A DNA stretch of 64,000 nt from Peromyscus leucopus (Eukaryota > Chordata > Mammalia > Rodentia > Cricetidae). This document shows, piece after piece, positions 34,961-45,809 of this stretch (position 1 is its first letter; every line of letters starts with the position of its first letter). A program made the translations under genes and the position numbers. Where the stretch lies: NCBI RefSeq assembly GCF_004664715.2, contig NC_051072.1, positions 37,882,142 through 37,946,141 on the forward strand, given 5' to 3'. The notes under the pieces were generated by a model that worked only from the letters and a program-made list of their open reading frames with translations, had not been told where the DNA came from and searched no databases.

Positions 34961-36539
34961 AAATTCTTGTAATGATTAAGATGTCTCACCTTTTCGCTGA
35001 GACATTAGCAGTGGAAGCTAGTTTCCTGAGTATATCCCTTAAAGAGCATGGTCAGGTCAAGCCTGGAAGCAGGGAACAGGGTTCTTTAATTCTTTCTCCA
35101 GATCCTGAGTTGCCAAATATGAGAGGATGTTCTGCAGGTACAGCAGAAACTGCACACAGAAAAATCATGTTGGATGTCAAAACATAAGAACTGTCAGTCA
35201 GGAGCCATGGGAAGAACCGGCAGTCTGGAAGTACTAAAAGGCTTTTTTTTTTTTTTTTTTGCCTGTGCTATGACTTCAGTTATCCCAGTGCATGAACCTC
35301 TCTATTTCCCTTGGAGAGAAGTTGCCTTGAGAACATGCTCCACGTTGGCAGTGGGATTGCACGGGGAGATTAAACAACAGGCTTCTGAGAGTCCAGGACA
35401 TGTTGTGGCACAACCTGCTGCCAGTGGCCCATGCCGCTCCAGGCGTGACCTGGGAGTTACCAGCAGCCTTTCACACCATTGTTCCTGTTGCTCTGGTTGC
35501 TCTCCAAGGAGAGGAATGCTTACTCCACAGCTTTCCCAGGGTCCAGACACTTGCCAGCAGCTGACCCATCAGGAAATGGCCTCTCCCCTCTTCCTTCCCA
35601 CATTCCTTCCTGAGCTTCCCCAGCCCAAGGTGTGGTCAGCCCTTAGAAGATTTGCTCCGCTTGATTGACAAGCAAACAAAACCTTCCTCTAGATAAGCAG
35701 GATCACAGCACTGTAGGAAATCTGTTTGTTTCTGGATGGAGCTTGTCTGCTCTCTCTCTTTCTCTCAATAGCTACCATGCTGTTCATAGTTTCTTATCAT
35801 GGCTTTGGGATGTGTGGAGCAGTCAGTCCTAAAACAATGAGCTTTGTTTGGCAACGTTTCTCAAAGAGGCTAATTCACAGTGGAGTAACACACTTTGTTC
35901 GGCAGAGTCTATGGTGGTCTTCCTCGGAGTCCTTGGAGTCTTTAGACGGCTTGTACTGTGCAATAAGGAAGAATGGAGGAAAGACTCCATGTTTGACCCT
36001 TCTTTTCTTTAGTTTAGTTTTGCTATTCTTGACAAGATCTGGGAATCCAGGTGAGGATGGCACTTGTCCACTTGTCACTTTGGGGGACAAACAAATGCAG
36101 ACACAACCCAAGAGAGAATGACACAAAGCCGTGCAATATTTTGACTCAACAAGGTTGTCCCTTACCTTGTTTACATGAATGGAGAACTTTTGGGGGATTC
36201 TGCCATTTATTCTTGGTTGCAGCTGTATTGCTCTAAGTAACCCTCCCTATATCTGTTTATGTATGCACACATGTGCATGTGTGTGCACATATGTGTGCAT
36301 ACATAAAAGGACCAAGGATAAGCTACTTCTTTGAGATCCATTTTGAAGCTAATGCCTACTCTAAGATTATTTAATGAAGAGCAAATAAATGTTTCTTTTT
36401 TAAAAAAATGTTTACAATGGCCATTACTAATATCAGGCCCAGGGTAAGAGTGTTTGTGGCAGACACTTATTTCATGATCCAGTGGACAAAAAAGAAGTGT
36501 ATACATAGAAGGAGCTGATGGCAATCTCTAGAATGACAT
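34961..36539. other. Unannotated stretch, locally GC-richer
   Basis: Includes a 164-codon plus-strand frame (35174-35668) that translates a 17-base T run into poly-Phe and has no domain. The minus-strand frame over the same DNA is equally unconvincing. The patch at 35300-35650 is richer in G and C than its surroundings. I see no repeat in it and no gene. Confidence 0.4.
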
Positions 36540-36670
36540 GTTCATGGACTGTGAAGGAGATATTATTATCCACTTTGATCAAATGAGAAAACTGAAGTTT
36601 AAATGGGCCAGTGAATTGCTGGACCTACTCAGCATGTAAAGTAGGATTAGTAATCAAACTCAGGTTCTCA
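36540..36670 (-). repeat. MIR SINE, antisense
   Basis: tattattatccactttgatc, aaatgagaaaactgaagttt, agtaggattagtaatcaaac, tcaggttctcagatttc: antisense MIR core. Confidence 0.7.
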
Positions 36671-36814
36671 GATTTCATTATTTGCTTCTATAGAGGTGTG
36701 TTTATTTTTACTATGATGTTTTAAAATGAACATCTGCATCATGTGACCAGGAACTCAGTTTTTTCCCCCTTCTCCCACTATCCAAACTAGATCTGTGTAC
36801 TCAGCACTCTGAAG

Positions 36815-36945
36815 ATGTCTTATATGGTAGAGGCAGTCACTATATTGTTCAGGATGATCTCAGATTCATGGGCTCAGGCAACCCTGCCTCAGCTTTCCTA
36901 GTTGGGATTATGGGTGCATGCCACCACACTCAAGTTAAACTTCCA
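36815..36945 (-). repeat. PB1/B1-type SINE, antisense
   Basis: cactatattgttcaggatga, tctcagattcatgggctca, gttgggattatgggtgcat, gccaccacactcaag: antisense 7SL-derived SINE, old. Confidence 0.8.
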
Positions 36946-37431
36946 TTTTTTTTTTCCATTTGTTTGTTTTGGTATTGACTAGAAAGCACACTCAGGAATT
37001 TGCACAGGCGAGGCAGGAGTTTTACACTGAGTATACACTTAACCCTTAAACTCCCATCCTTAGTATTTCTCTGTTTGCCATGATATCAATCCCTTCCACA
37101 GGCCTTCCTTTGGTGACTTCCAGGCCTCTCTATACTACCATGGCTGCTGGTACCACAACTGTTGTTGAACTCAGTTTTAGACCAGGAGTACAATCCGGGC
37201 CCATATCAAACTTTCTAACAGCAAACACTGAATGTTTGCCATGCACTGTCTCAGTCGATCTCTGTTGGGCCTGTGGAAATGGACTCTGATATTGAAGTGT
37301 ATGAACATGAATTTATAATATCTCTTCATATACAAGACAAGGTGGCATATTACCTGAAAACAAAGAGGAACACTGAGTTCAGTGTTTGTGGCTTAAGTTT
37401 CTGGTTATAGTTGGAGAATTCCAAGGAAGTT

Positions 37432-37740
37432 TGTAGTGGGTAGCCATTCCAGCTTGGATCTGGAAGTTCCAATCCCCATTGAGACTCTGGCAACTGTCAC
37501 GCCTATGAGGCGGGGCCAAGGGAGGCGTCTGGAGACCCGAGACCTGGATAGGTGAGCGTTCTTTTTGTTCCTGGACCCTAGACGGTGAAGGTTGACTGAG
37601 CAGAACTCCAGAGAACAATGCTGGACTGTGATACACCTTCCCCAGACCCCTGCAATCTACCTATTCCTTCACTTGTAAGTCACCCACTAAATAAATCTTC
37701 CTTTTAACTACGTGGAGTGGCCTTAATAATTTCACCAATA
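37432..37740 (+). mobile_element. Solo LTR-like element (second cricetid-type family)
   Basis: Starts TGTAGTGGGTAGCC; contains gcctatgaggcggggccaag, ggcgtctggagacccgag, cctggaccctagacggtgaa and actaaataaatcttcc (polyadenylation-like) and ends with ctacgtggagtggcc and ttaataatttca. AAGTT occurs just before (37427-37431) and just after (37741-37745), a possible 5 bp target duplication, but the 3' terminus is then not a clean CA, so the end is uncertain. The GC-rich centre and AATAAA near the 3' side fit an LTR. Confidence 0.6.
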
Positions 37741-37774
37741 AAGTTTATATTAGATTCCTTTCTTCCTCTTTAAA

Positions 37775-37832
37775 GAAAACAAAACAAAACAACAACAACA
37801 ACAAACAAACAACCACCACCACCACCACCACC
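37775..37832. repeat. (CAAAA)/(CAA)/(ACC) simple repeat
   Basis: Runs of aaaac, then caa, then acc triplets. Confidence 0.95.
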
Positions 37833-38289
37833 ATGGAAACCCAACAGCATTAATTTAAAGGATTTTTTTGTAGGGGGCGGGGTATCAGAAACTGTCTATT
37901 TTCAAATCACACTTGACTGACTCAAGTGTAAAGGATAAGATACACTTGAATTGTGTTTTCCTTAAAGCCCACCTGGGTTTGAGAAGAGGAAAGCATTCTA
38001 CTATGGTCATATTTTATTTGTACTGAAATGTAATTTTAATTTTATGTTAATAGTTGCCTGGTAAGCTATTAGAGCATGGGGTGTTTAGAGAGCAGTAACA
38101 GAAACAGTTTGGAGACATAGGCGATTTCAATGACAGTATTTGAGAATGCTTCAAGACATGGGTCTTCTCAATTTTTTCTACTCTCTGGACATTTAGAAAA
38201 TACCCTGTTATCACCACAGTTTTCTTACTCTAGGTGGAGATGAAGTAGGTTTTAATTGTCTTTTAATTTAAAGTGATATAAAATAGAGG

Positions 38290-38543
38290 AAACATGGGGC
38301 TGGGGATGAGGAGGTGGGCCAATGTACTTTCTGTGCAAGCATAAGGACCCGAGTCCACATCCCTGGTACCCACATGCAGAGGTGTGTGGTGATGGAGTGC
38401 TGTACCCCAGCTCTGAGGGACACAAACAAGGGAGTCCTTGGAGCTCTTTGGCCAGGCAGTCTATGGCCACCTGCAGGTTCAAGGAGAGAACCTGTCTCAC
38501 TGTGGAGAAAAAAATTAAAGAAAGGCTCCAGATGGCAACCTCT

Positions 38544-38579
<36 letters not shown>

Positions 38580-38640
38580 CTGCTTGGGTGAGCACACTCA
38601 CATGCACACTGAAGTATTACACACATACAAAGGAGGAGGA
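38290..38640 (+). repeat. B4/RSINE1-type SINE with internal (CA)n
   Basis: ID-like head (ggggctggggatgaggaggt, gcaagcataaggacccgagt), cccacatgcagaggtgtgtg, ttcaaggagagaacctgtct, cactgtggag, then a CA array (38545-38577) and gcacactcacatgcacact. The CA array is a normal expansion in the B4 3' part. Confidence 0.75.
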
Positions 38641-38714
38641 GGAAGAAGGGGAAGAGGAGGAAACAAAACACAATCTCGGGGAGGCTAAGAAGAACCAGCT
38701 CTCACAAACCCTTA

Positions 38715-38800
38715 TTTTGGACCTCGGTGGAGTAGCTCAGTTGTGGATCTATTCTCAGTATGCTTGAGACCCTAGACTTGATACCCAAAACCCAGACCAA
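38715..38800 (+). repeat. ID-like tRNA-derived SINE fragment
   Basis: ggtggagtagctcagttgtg then ttgatacccaaaacccag: tRNA-like A and B box remnants, diverged. Confidence 0.45.
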
Positions 38801-39020
38801 ATTATTTCTGGTTCTTTTCAAAGTAAGAAGAATGAGGCAAAGTGAACTTGTATCCACAAGGCAAAAGTATGATGGAATGTACCCGATGGGAAATGTAACA
38901 CACAGCTTTACCTGTATTTAGCTGCTTTTTTTTTTTTTTACTCTCATCATACTTGTTTTCCTAAATGCCACTCTTGTTTGTTTTATTTTTTAAAGATTTA
39001 TTTTCAGTTATGTGTACATG

Positions 39021-39239
39021 TGTCTTAGTTACCTTTCTACTGCCACAACAAACCACCATGACCAAGGCAACTTATAAAAGAAAGCATTTAATTTGTGACT
39101 GCCAGCTCTGAAAGGTAGTAAAGTCCATGTTCATCATGGTGGAGTGCATGGCAGCAGGCAGGTGGGCATGATAAATTTAGTATTCTGAGAGCTTATGTGT
39201 TGAGACAACAATCAAAAAGCAGAGAGAGCAAGTGAGAGA

Positions 39240-39332
<93 letters not shown>

Positions 39333-39485
39333 TGAGAATGCCATGGGCTTTTTAAACCTCAAAACCCACCCCCAGAAACACACCTCCTCCAATGCCACAC
39401 CCCCTAATCCTTCTCAAACAGTTCCACAATCGGAACAAGTATTCAAACATATGAGCCTATGGGGGCCATTCTCATTCAAACCACC
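39021..39485 (-). mobile_element. ORR1-like MaLR LTR, antisense, with compound microsatellite
   Basis: Opens TGTCTTAGTTACC, contains accatgaccaaggcaactta, taaaagaaagcatttaattt, acacctcctccaatgccaca and atgagcctatgggggccatt, and closes ttctcattcaaaccacc. Flanked by ACATG (39016-39020) and ACATG (39486-39490). A TG/AG microsatellite expanded in its interior at 39245-39329. Confidence 0.9.
39245..39329. repeat. (TG)17-(AG)25 compound microsatellite
   Basis: A pure TG array running directly into a pure AG array with no spacer. Lies inside the ORR1-like LTR. Confidence 0.98.
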
Positions 39486-39804
39486 ACATGTGTGTCGGTG
39501 TGGGGTATGTGCATATGTGGGTGTAGGTGCCTGCTGAGTCCAGAAGAGGATATTAAATCCTTTGGAATTGGAATTATAAGTAACCTGATATGGGTGCTAG
39601 CAATTGAACTCAGATTCTGGAAGAGCAGCAAACACCCTTAACGGCTAAGCCATCTCTAAATGACACTTCAATGATGGTGCCTACCCTAGCTTCTCATTGC
39701 TCTCTGTCTCAAGTATGAATTTCTCTCTCTGGCTTTTATTGCTTTTTAGAATAGTATTGAACATGTTTTCCTACTATTGCCTTAGGGATAATGTCAGAAG
39801 GAAA

Positions 39805-40035
39805 GATTGGGGTTAGGGGTGAAGCTCAGTTGGTAATATGCTTTCTTAACATGAAGGAGAACTGGGTTTGATCCCTACCATGAATAAAACCAGGTATGAT
39901 GACTCACACCTGTAATCTCACAATCTGTAATCTTGGGAATAGAGGCAAGGAGATCTGAAGTTCGAGGTCACCCTCAGCTACATAGTAAATTTGAGGCTAG
40001 TCAGAGTTTCAAGAGACCCCAACTCAAACAAAAGC
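39805..40035 (+). repeat. ID-B1 / B4-type composite SINE
   Basis: tRNA-like head (ggggtgaagctcagttggta, tgggtttgatccctaccat) followed by a B1-like body (gactcacacctgtaatctc, agatctgaagttcgaggtca, cctcagctacatagtaaat, agagaccccaactcaaa). A CA array follows at 40077. Confidence 0.8.
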
Positions 40036-40073
40036 ACAAATACCTTCACCGCCCCCCCAGAAAACCCATAAAA

Positions 40074-40076
<3 letters not shown>

Positions 40077-40121
<45 letters not shown>
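40077..40121. repeat. (CA)n microsatellite
   Basis: About 22 CA units in the tail of the preceding SINE. Confidence 0.98.
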
Positions 40122-40122
<1 letters not shown>

Positions 40123-40179
40123 CTTCCAAAACAACAGCAATAAAGGTCCATGTCTCCTTGGGAAGGGCTGGGTTTCTTT

Positions 40180-40285
40180 TCTGTTTTGTTTTTTTGAGGC
40201 GAGGTTATTCTGCACAGCCCAGGTAGGCTTCAGACTTCTGATCCTGCTGCCTCCTGCCCTTAATTCTGGAATTACAGGCATTTGC
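40180..40285 (-). repeat. PB1/B1-type SINE, antisense
   Basis: tttttttgaggcgaggttat, cagcccaggtaggcttcaga, cttctgatcctgctgcctcc, tggaattacaggcatttgc: antisense 7SL-derived SINE. Confidence 0.8.
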
Positions 40286-40636
40286 CTCCAGGATCAGCAA
40301 CATCATCCTTCCTTACACAATGCGTTCACAAAAGGGGAAGCACTTAGAGACACAGCTCCTGGAGGGTGTTGGAACCACACATAGGGTATTGGAGCCAGGG
40401 CTCAAGGTCCCACTTCCTATTCTTAGGAAAAAAAATACAGAGACTTGGCCAAAGGAGAATGACAGACACCCTATTATTAACGCCAGAGCACAAAGGTCAG
40501 AGAGTAACTTGGGGTGATGGTTGGTATGTGATCTTTCAAGCTGTTGCACAAATGCCCGGGTATTAAACAGGAATATTGGAAGGCTCCTGATACAGAGAAT
40601 GAGAATCACAGTTGTCTGTGATGCAAACTGACAGAT

Positions 40637-40752
<116 letters not shown>

Positions 40753-42020
40753 TCTTGTGTCAAATGACTTATTTTCAGTTCTTCCAGGCTGTAGACATGC
40801 CTGAGCATATCTTGTAGATTGCAGTCAAGTGCCAAATGGATTGCATTTACATGAAGGACCAGTATCTGGTGCACATGACTTCCTCCAGGAGCGGGATGGG
40901 GAGAGTGAGTGATTATGAATACAATATTAGCTGTCACTCTCACTGTCGTCAGCCCAGTTTCCATAGATTTATGCCTAAGCCTGGGTTCAGAGGAAGCTAC
41001 AAATAAAAACTGGAGGAGTTGTTCTCTAGCAGAATAAAAATTAGTACTATTTTGGGACCAATGCATAGAATAATACACAGTTACCAAGCTTCCCAGATTC
41101 TGTTATCAGATGTATCAAAGCTTTGCTGCACTTGAGAGCTTTTAATGGGGGCATTGTAATTTTTTTCCTGAGGGTTTATCTGGAAAAGAGACAACCAAAG
41201 TTCTCTTAATATAACTGTATGCAATAATATTGTACATCACCGCTACACATTTGTTGAGCTCAGGCTGTGCCCTCACCTAAGTTACTAAGTTATTGTTTCT
41301 GAGGCTGTGTCTTGCCCTAGAAGACCCCATTTTGAGAGGATGACACCACCCTTTAGGTAGTTCTACAAACACCACCTTACGTCTGTCACCACTCATGCAG
41401 CACAGAATGATAAATGACTTATTTCTGAGAATAGGAAGAGGGCTACTCCAAAAGTTTATTGGGGTGATTTGAAACTGTGAGAACACATGGGCATTATCAA
41501 AATCACATTAGGGAAGACAGGCCCAAGAAGTCACTGGTATAACCCAGACCCCATAAAGTGATGGACAGTGGGATGGCATGACCCCACACCAACCTATCAC
41601 CTGATACCTGGTGAGCATGTCAAGGAGCTATAAACGGAGACTTTTCAACTGTTCCTGAAACTTCAGCTCAGCTCACTCAGTCCCTCGTGGGTTTAGATCC
41701 TCACCTGTATTGTGGCTTCAAAGACAGACCCTTTTCTAAACAAGATCACATTCACAGTTCCCAGAGGACTTATCTTTGAAGCTATAGGAGCATTTGGGGA
41801 TTAGGTTTTAGTATTTATAACATCAGGGTTTGAGGCATATCAATCCTGACTGGGAGTAGGAGGGCAGGTATACCAGCTGAAAAGGGAAGAGCCCTCCAAT
41901 TGGTTTTCCAATTTTCCGATACCAAATGATCAGCCCAGAGATCATATACATGCAGGGAACATTATATGGGATGAGCAGTTTATATTTACAAATTTATGAA
42001 TATATATACATATGTCTGTT

Positions 42021-42021
<1 letters not shown>

Positions 42022-42061
<40 letters not shown>
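42022..42061. repeat. (CA)n microsatellite
   Basis: About 19 CA units preceded by an AT-rich alternating tract. Confidence 0.98.
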
Positions 42062-42063
<2 letters not shown>

Positions 42064-42387
42064 AACAATTAAAGAAAAGAAGACCATAAAAAATGAAAAC
42101 TTATGGTGCCAATTTAGTGTTAAACATGGCAGTCATTTTTTTTTTCATTTTGACCCATTAACAGTGTCATCTTAGACAACAGATTGAATAAAGAACTAGG
42201 GCCTACCCTGTAGGAAGAAGATTCAAGCAATAGCTGGTGTTCTATCAGCATCCCATATAGATAGCTGTAGTCCAGGGAAAGACGTTTGGTCCCACTGATG
42301 GAAAACACTAAAGCAGACACCTTCAGAAAATGGGCAAAAGTCCCTAACACATTGCTGTAAACCTCAGAATCACCACTATACACCACA

Positions 42388-42800
42388 TTGTGTTGCTTTG
42401 TTCTTGTTAGCTTGATGCACAGTAGAGTCATCTGTGAAAAGAGAACCTCAGCTGAAGGTATTTTCTCCATCTCATTGGCCTCTGGGCATGTCTGTTGGGT
42501 ATTTTCCTGATGGATGATAGACATGGGAGGGTCCATCTCACAAAGGTGGTGCTACCCATGGGTAGGTGATCCTGGTTCTTATAAAAAAAAAAAAAGCAAG
42601 CGGAGCAAGAATGGGAAGCAAACAGTAGGTAGAGTAACTCTATGGTCTTCATTTCCTGACTCCACATTCCTGCCTTGAGCTCTGGCCTTGGCTTCCCTCA
42701 GTGACAGGTTATCATCTGGAAGCCAGACAAATGTTCTCCTCCCCAAGTGGCCTCTGCTTATGGTGTTTATCACAGCAACATAAAGCCAAGTAGGCTCACA
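42388..42800 (+). mobile_element. Rodent MaLR-like LTR, sense
   Basis: Contains gcacagtagagtcatctgtg, agagaacctcagctgaaggt, ccttgagctctggccttgg, tccctcagtgacaggttatc, ccccaagtggcctctgctta and tgtttatcacagcaacataa. These are the sense landmarks of the LTR type that lies antisense at 43039-44347 and 52746-53115. Confidence 0.65.
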
Positions 42801-43161
42801 CCAAACATTAGATTGACAGTATACTAACCAGTTCTTCATCTTACAGCATTTGTAACTTGCCACGTTGTGTTTAGATGCCAGAAGATGAGACTAAACAGCC
42901 TGTTAAGATGTTATTGTTTTGATACAGCTGAAGTATGTCCCCCAGCGGTTCATGTGTTAAACTTAGTTCCCGCTGTAAGGTATTATGGATGGTGGAATCT
43001 TAATCTCATTGGGGTGTCTGAGACAGAGCCTTGGGGGTTGTCACAGTTAAGGTTACTATTGTTATGATGAAACACTATGACCAAAAGTAACTTGGGGATG
43101 AAAGGGTTTGTTTCATTCACCCTTCACTGTTTATTATTGAAGGAAGTTGGGGCTGGAACTG

Positions 43162-43565
43162 TGTTGACTGAAGTTTCTTGGTCTTGCCCAGTCCCACCCA
43201 GTTCCGCCCAGGCAGCAGCCATTTATATAAAATAATCACTCAAAGGCTTAATATTAATTATAAACTGTTTGGTCTATGGCTCAGGCTTATTGCTAGCTAG
43301 CTAGCTATCACATCTTCAGTTAACCCATTTCTATTAATCTATATATTGCCACCTGGCTGTGGCATTACCAGTTGGTCTGCTGGCATCTTGCTCCTTGGGT
43401 GGCTGGATGGCATCTCCCTTGACTCTGTCCTTTTTCTCCTTGTCTCTCTGCTTGGATTTCCCCACCTGGCTCTTATCCTGCCTTACCGTAGGCCAAAGCA
43501 GCTTTATTTATTAACCAATGGGAGCAACATAGACTCACCGTGTACAGAAAGACCATTGCACAGCA
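43162..43565 (+). mobile_element. LTR insert 1 within the nested cluster
   Basis: Runs from TGTTGACTGAAG to CATTGCACAGCA. Flanks GAACTG (43156-43161) and TAACTG (43566-43571) are a 6 bp duplication with one mismatch. Internal landmarks: ggcagcagccatttatataa, ggcttaatattaattataaa, attgccacctggctgtggc, agcagctttatttattaacc (AATAAA-type signal on the minus strand). No viral genes. Orientation is not certain; the TTTATT suggests the LTR may read on the minus strand. Confidence 0.8.
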
Positions 43566-43731
43566 TAACTGAGACAGGGCAGGAATCAGATGCAGGAACC
43601 GTGAAGGAATGTTGCTTTCTGGCTTGCTCCTCATGGCCTCTTCAGCCTGCTTTCTTATACAACTCAGTACTGCCAGCCTAGGGGTGTCCTCACTCACAAC
43701 GGGCTGAGTGCTCCCAATACCCATCACTAAT

Positions 43732-44218
43732 TGTAGCATGAATCTTAAAAGTTCTTATTAATAAAAATCAAACCTGAGGCAGATATCAGGGTGAACTGGA
43801 AGATCAGAGAAGCAGAACAAGCCACAGTCACTTCACCTGGCCAACTTCTCAGCTGATCCTGTTTCCTCAGACTGGAAGCTTCTGTGTCCCCATCCCAATG
43901 GCTCTCAGCTGAACTGCTGCTAGAAGCCTGAAAGCTTAACCAGCCAAATGCTTCTAGTTTCTGGTTTTAATGCCTTATATATCTTTCCTTTCTACCACCA
44001 CTCCCTGGGATTAAAGACTCACTTTCTGGGATTAAAGGCGTGAATCACCATGCTTGGTTGTATCCTTGAACACATGGATTTCTGCCTCTGGAACACTAGC
44101 ATTAAAGGCGTGTGCTATCACTGCCTATCCTCATGTTTAATATTGTGGCTGTTCTGTCTCTGACCCCAGATAAGTTTATTAGGGTGCACAATATTTTGGG
44201 GAACACAATACCACCACA
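43732..44218 (-). mobile_element. B1-carrying LTR, copy B (LTR insert 2)
   Basis: Runs from TGTAGCATGAATC to AATACCACCACA, flanked by a perfect 6 bp duplication ACTAAT (43726-43731 and 44219-44224). On the minus strand it starts with a TGTGGTGGTATTG end and an AATAAAC signal, then a B1-like block (about 43995-44130), then a tail ending in ttattaataagaacttt. Full-length version of the copy at 9534-9961. ERVK-like by duplication length. Confidence 0.92.
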
Positions 44219-44451
44219 ACTAATTCAGAAAATGTCCTACCGACTTTCCTTCCCCCAGCCTGATCTTATGGAGGTATTTCTCAGTTGAGAGTCCCTCCTG
44301 CCAGCTGACACTAGCTTGTCACATTGACATAAAAACTATCCAAGACAGGAGTGGTGATTTAGATGAAGTGAAGCCGTCAGTGTAGAACCGGAATAATTGA
44401 AGTGGCTTCATAAAAAGATTAAAAGCTCCTCTCGGTCTCTCCTCCCTCCCC

Positions 44452-44454
<3 letters not shown>

Positions 44455-44514
<60 letters not shown>
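44455..44514. repeat. (TC)n microsatellite in the MST host LTR
   Basis: Thirty TC units followed by gtgcacacacacac. MST LTRs have a natural CT-rich part at this place, so this is an expansion of element sequence. Confidence 0.97.
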
Positions 44515-44517
<3 letters not shown>

Positions 44518-44779
44518 CACACACACACTTTCCTGTCTCTTGCTGCATGACTCTGCTTATTCTAAAGGTACAATCAAATGTAGACCTTGAAACTCTAGAA
44601 CTATGAGGCAAATAAATGTCTTTTAAACAAAAATTCCATAGCCTTAACTATTTTACTTGAACAGCCATAAACAGACAGATGCAGGAGTTAAAAATAGTGC
44701 AAAAGACGACCCCTGTAGCACTGTTTCAAGGAATTTCTTTAGTAGAAACATATCACCCCGAGAAAAGTGACGGCATTGC

Positions 44780-45444
44780 TTTGACTCACGCTCTCCCAAG
44801 AAATCGTTACGCTTTTCAGTTCCAATGCTTTCTAGCTGCCCTTGTGATTTCCTGCTTAACCTGAGGATTGTTAGATGTATGTTCTTTAGTTTCCAGCTAC
44901 TTGGACATTTTCCAATACCTTCCTGTTATTGGTTTTAAAATTCAATTCAGTTGTACTTAGAAAACGTACTCTGTATACTTTCTATTCTTTCCAACCTCCT
45001 AACAATGTTTCTGTGGCCAAGAATATGGTTCATTCTTGACAATTCTCTGTGTTCTAGGAAGAGTACACAGGAGTATGTGTATGCTACTGTTCTGTAATGT
45101 GTCCCCTTACAAACAGCAGTTAGTTTAAGTCTGTAGCATGGATCATGTTTTGTCTTTATTTACACTGATTTTCTCCTTATTTGTTCTATCAATACCTGCG
45201 AGAGGGATGTTGTAAATGTGTACTGCTACTTTTTCATTTCTGTAACTATTTCATGTGGTTTGAATCTGCTGTTTGATAGACAAAAATTTATAATTATTGT
45301 GTATATTTTCATAAGCTGACCCTATTGGGACTATGCAACATTCCACTATATGCAGAACAGAATTACCCCATGTGAAGGTGATGTTTTCTGATATTAGTGA
45401 TGCCCACTTTAACTTTATATTGATGCTTTCATAATGTAGTTATT
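44780..45444 (-). mobile_element. LINE-1/HAL1 ORF2-like relic, antisense
   Basis: gtttccagctacttggacat, tttccaataccttcctgtta, ttggttttaaaattcaattc, ggccaagaatatggttcatt, cttgacaattctctgtgttc, tttgttctatcaatacctgc: antisense LINE-1 landmarks in order. The reading frame is destroyed. Confidence 0.8.
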
Positions 45445-45800
45445 GTCTCAGTGTGCTTTCTGCTGTTGTACACAATGCCACAGCCTGGTTAATTTATGGC
45501 AATGGATGTTTATTTTGCTTCTAGTTTTGAATACTGAGCAGTCCAGGGTTATAGCAATGGCCTGTGGTGAGGAACTTCCTGTTACATTATAATGTGGTGG
45601 AATGGCAGAGATGGGCAGGAGGGTAGGATATAGTACCTTGTTATTAATCATCTCATAATAATAGGCTTTCTGAAGCTAGGGTCCTCTTGATCCAAACACC
45701 TCCCATTAAGCCTCACCTTCCAGCACTGTTAATTAAACATTAAATTTTCAACAAATACTTTTGGTGGTACACACTCTACCTCTAACAATGGACATGGCAC
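45445..45800 (-). mobile_element. MLT1/MST-type MaLR LTR, antisense
   Basis: gtgctttctgctgttgtaca, caatgccacagcctggttaa, tttatggcaatggatg, ctctaatccaaacacc-like (cttgatccaaacacctccca), ttaagcctcaccttccagc, ttttggtggtacacactc: antisense MaLR order. It interrupts LINE-1/HAL1 DNA. Confidence 0.75.
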
Positions 45801-45809
45801 CAAATAACT

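Larger units (their letters stand above)
38992..39658 (-). repeat. B3-type SINE, antisense, split by an ORR1-like LTR
   Basis: Left piece (38992-39020) taaagatttattttcagtta, tgtgtacatg. Right piece (39486-39658) has gtgcctgctgagtccagaag, aattgaactcagattctgga, agagcagcaaacacc and taagccatctctaaatg. Joined, they follow an antisense B3. The break is exactly at the ACATG target duplication of the LTR inserted in it. Confidence 0.8.
43039..44347 (-). mobile_element. Rodent MaLR-like LTR, antisense, split twice
   Basis: Opens tgtcacagttaaggttact, then atgaccaaaagtaacttggg, gaaggaagttggggctgg; resumes gagacagggcaggaatcag; then ctttctggcttgctcctcat, ctgctttcttatacaactca, gagtgctcccaatacccatc; resumes tcagaaaatgtcctaccgac, gatcttatggaggtatttct, and closes cattgacataaaaactatcc, aagaca. 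The three pieces make one LTR. Flanks GGGGT (43034-43038) and GGAGT (44348-44352) are a 5 bp target duplication with one mismatch. Confidence 0.8.
42905..44680 (+). mobile_element. MST-type MaLR LTR, host of a nested insertion cluster
   Basis: Left part (42905-43038): gatacagctgaagtatgtcc, cccagcggttcatgtg, cgctgtaaggtattatggat. Right part (44348-44680): ggagtggtgatttagatga, then a CT array, cgtgcacacac, gaaactctagaactatgagg, caaataaatgtctttta. Read across the gap, these follow one MST-type LTR. The centre is filled by the LTR at 43039-44347, which itself contains two further LTRs. Confidence 0.75.

Noticed and set aside
35174..35668. 164-codon plus-strand frame
   Set aside because: Contains a poly-Phe run from a T17 tract, no domain, and overlaps an equally open minus-strand frame.
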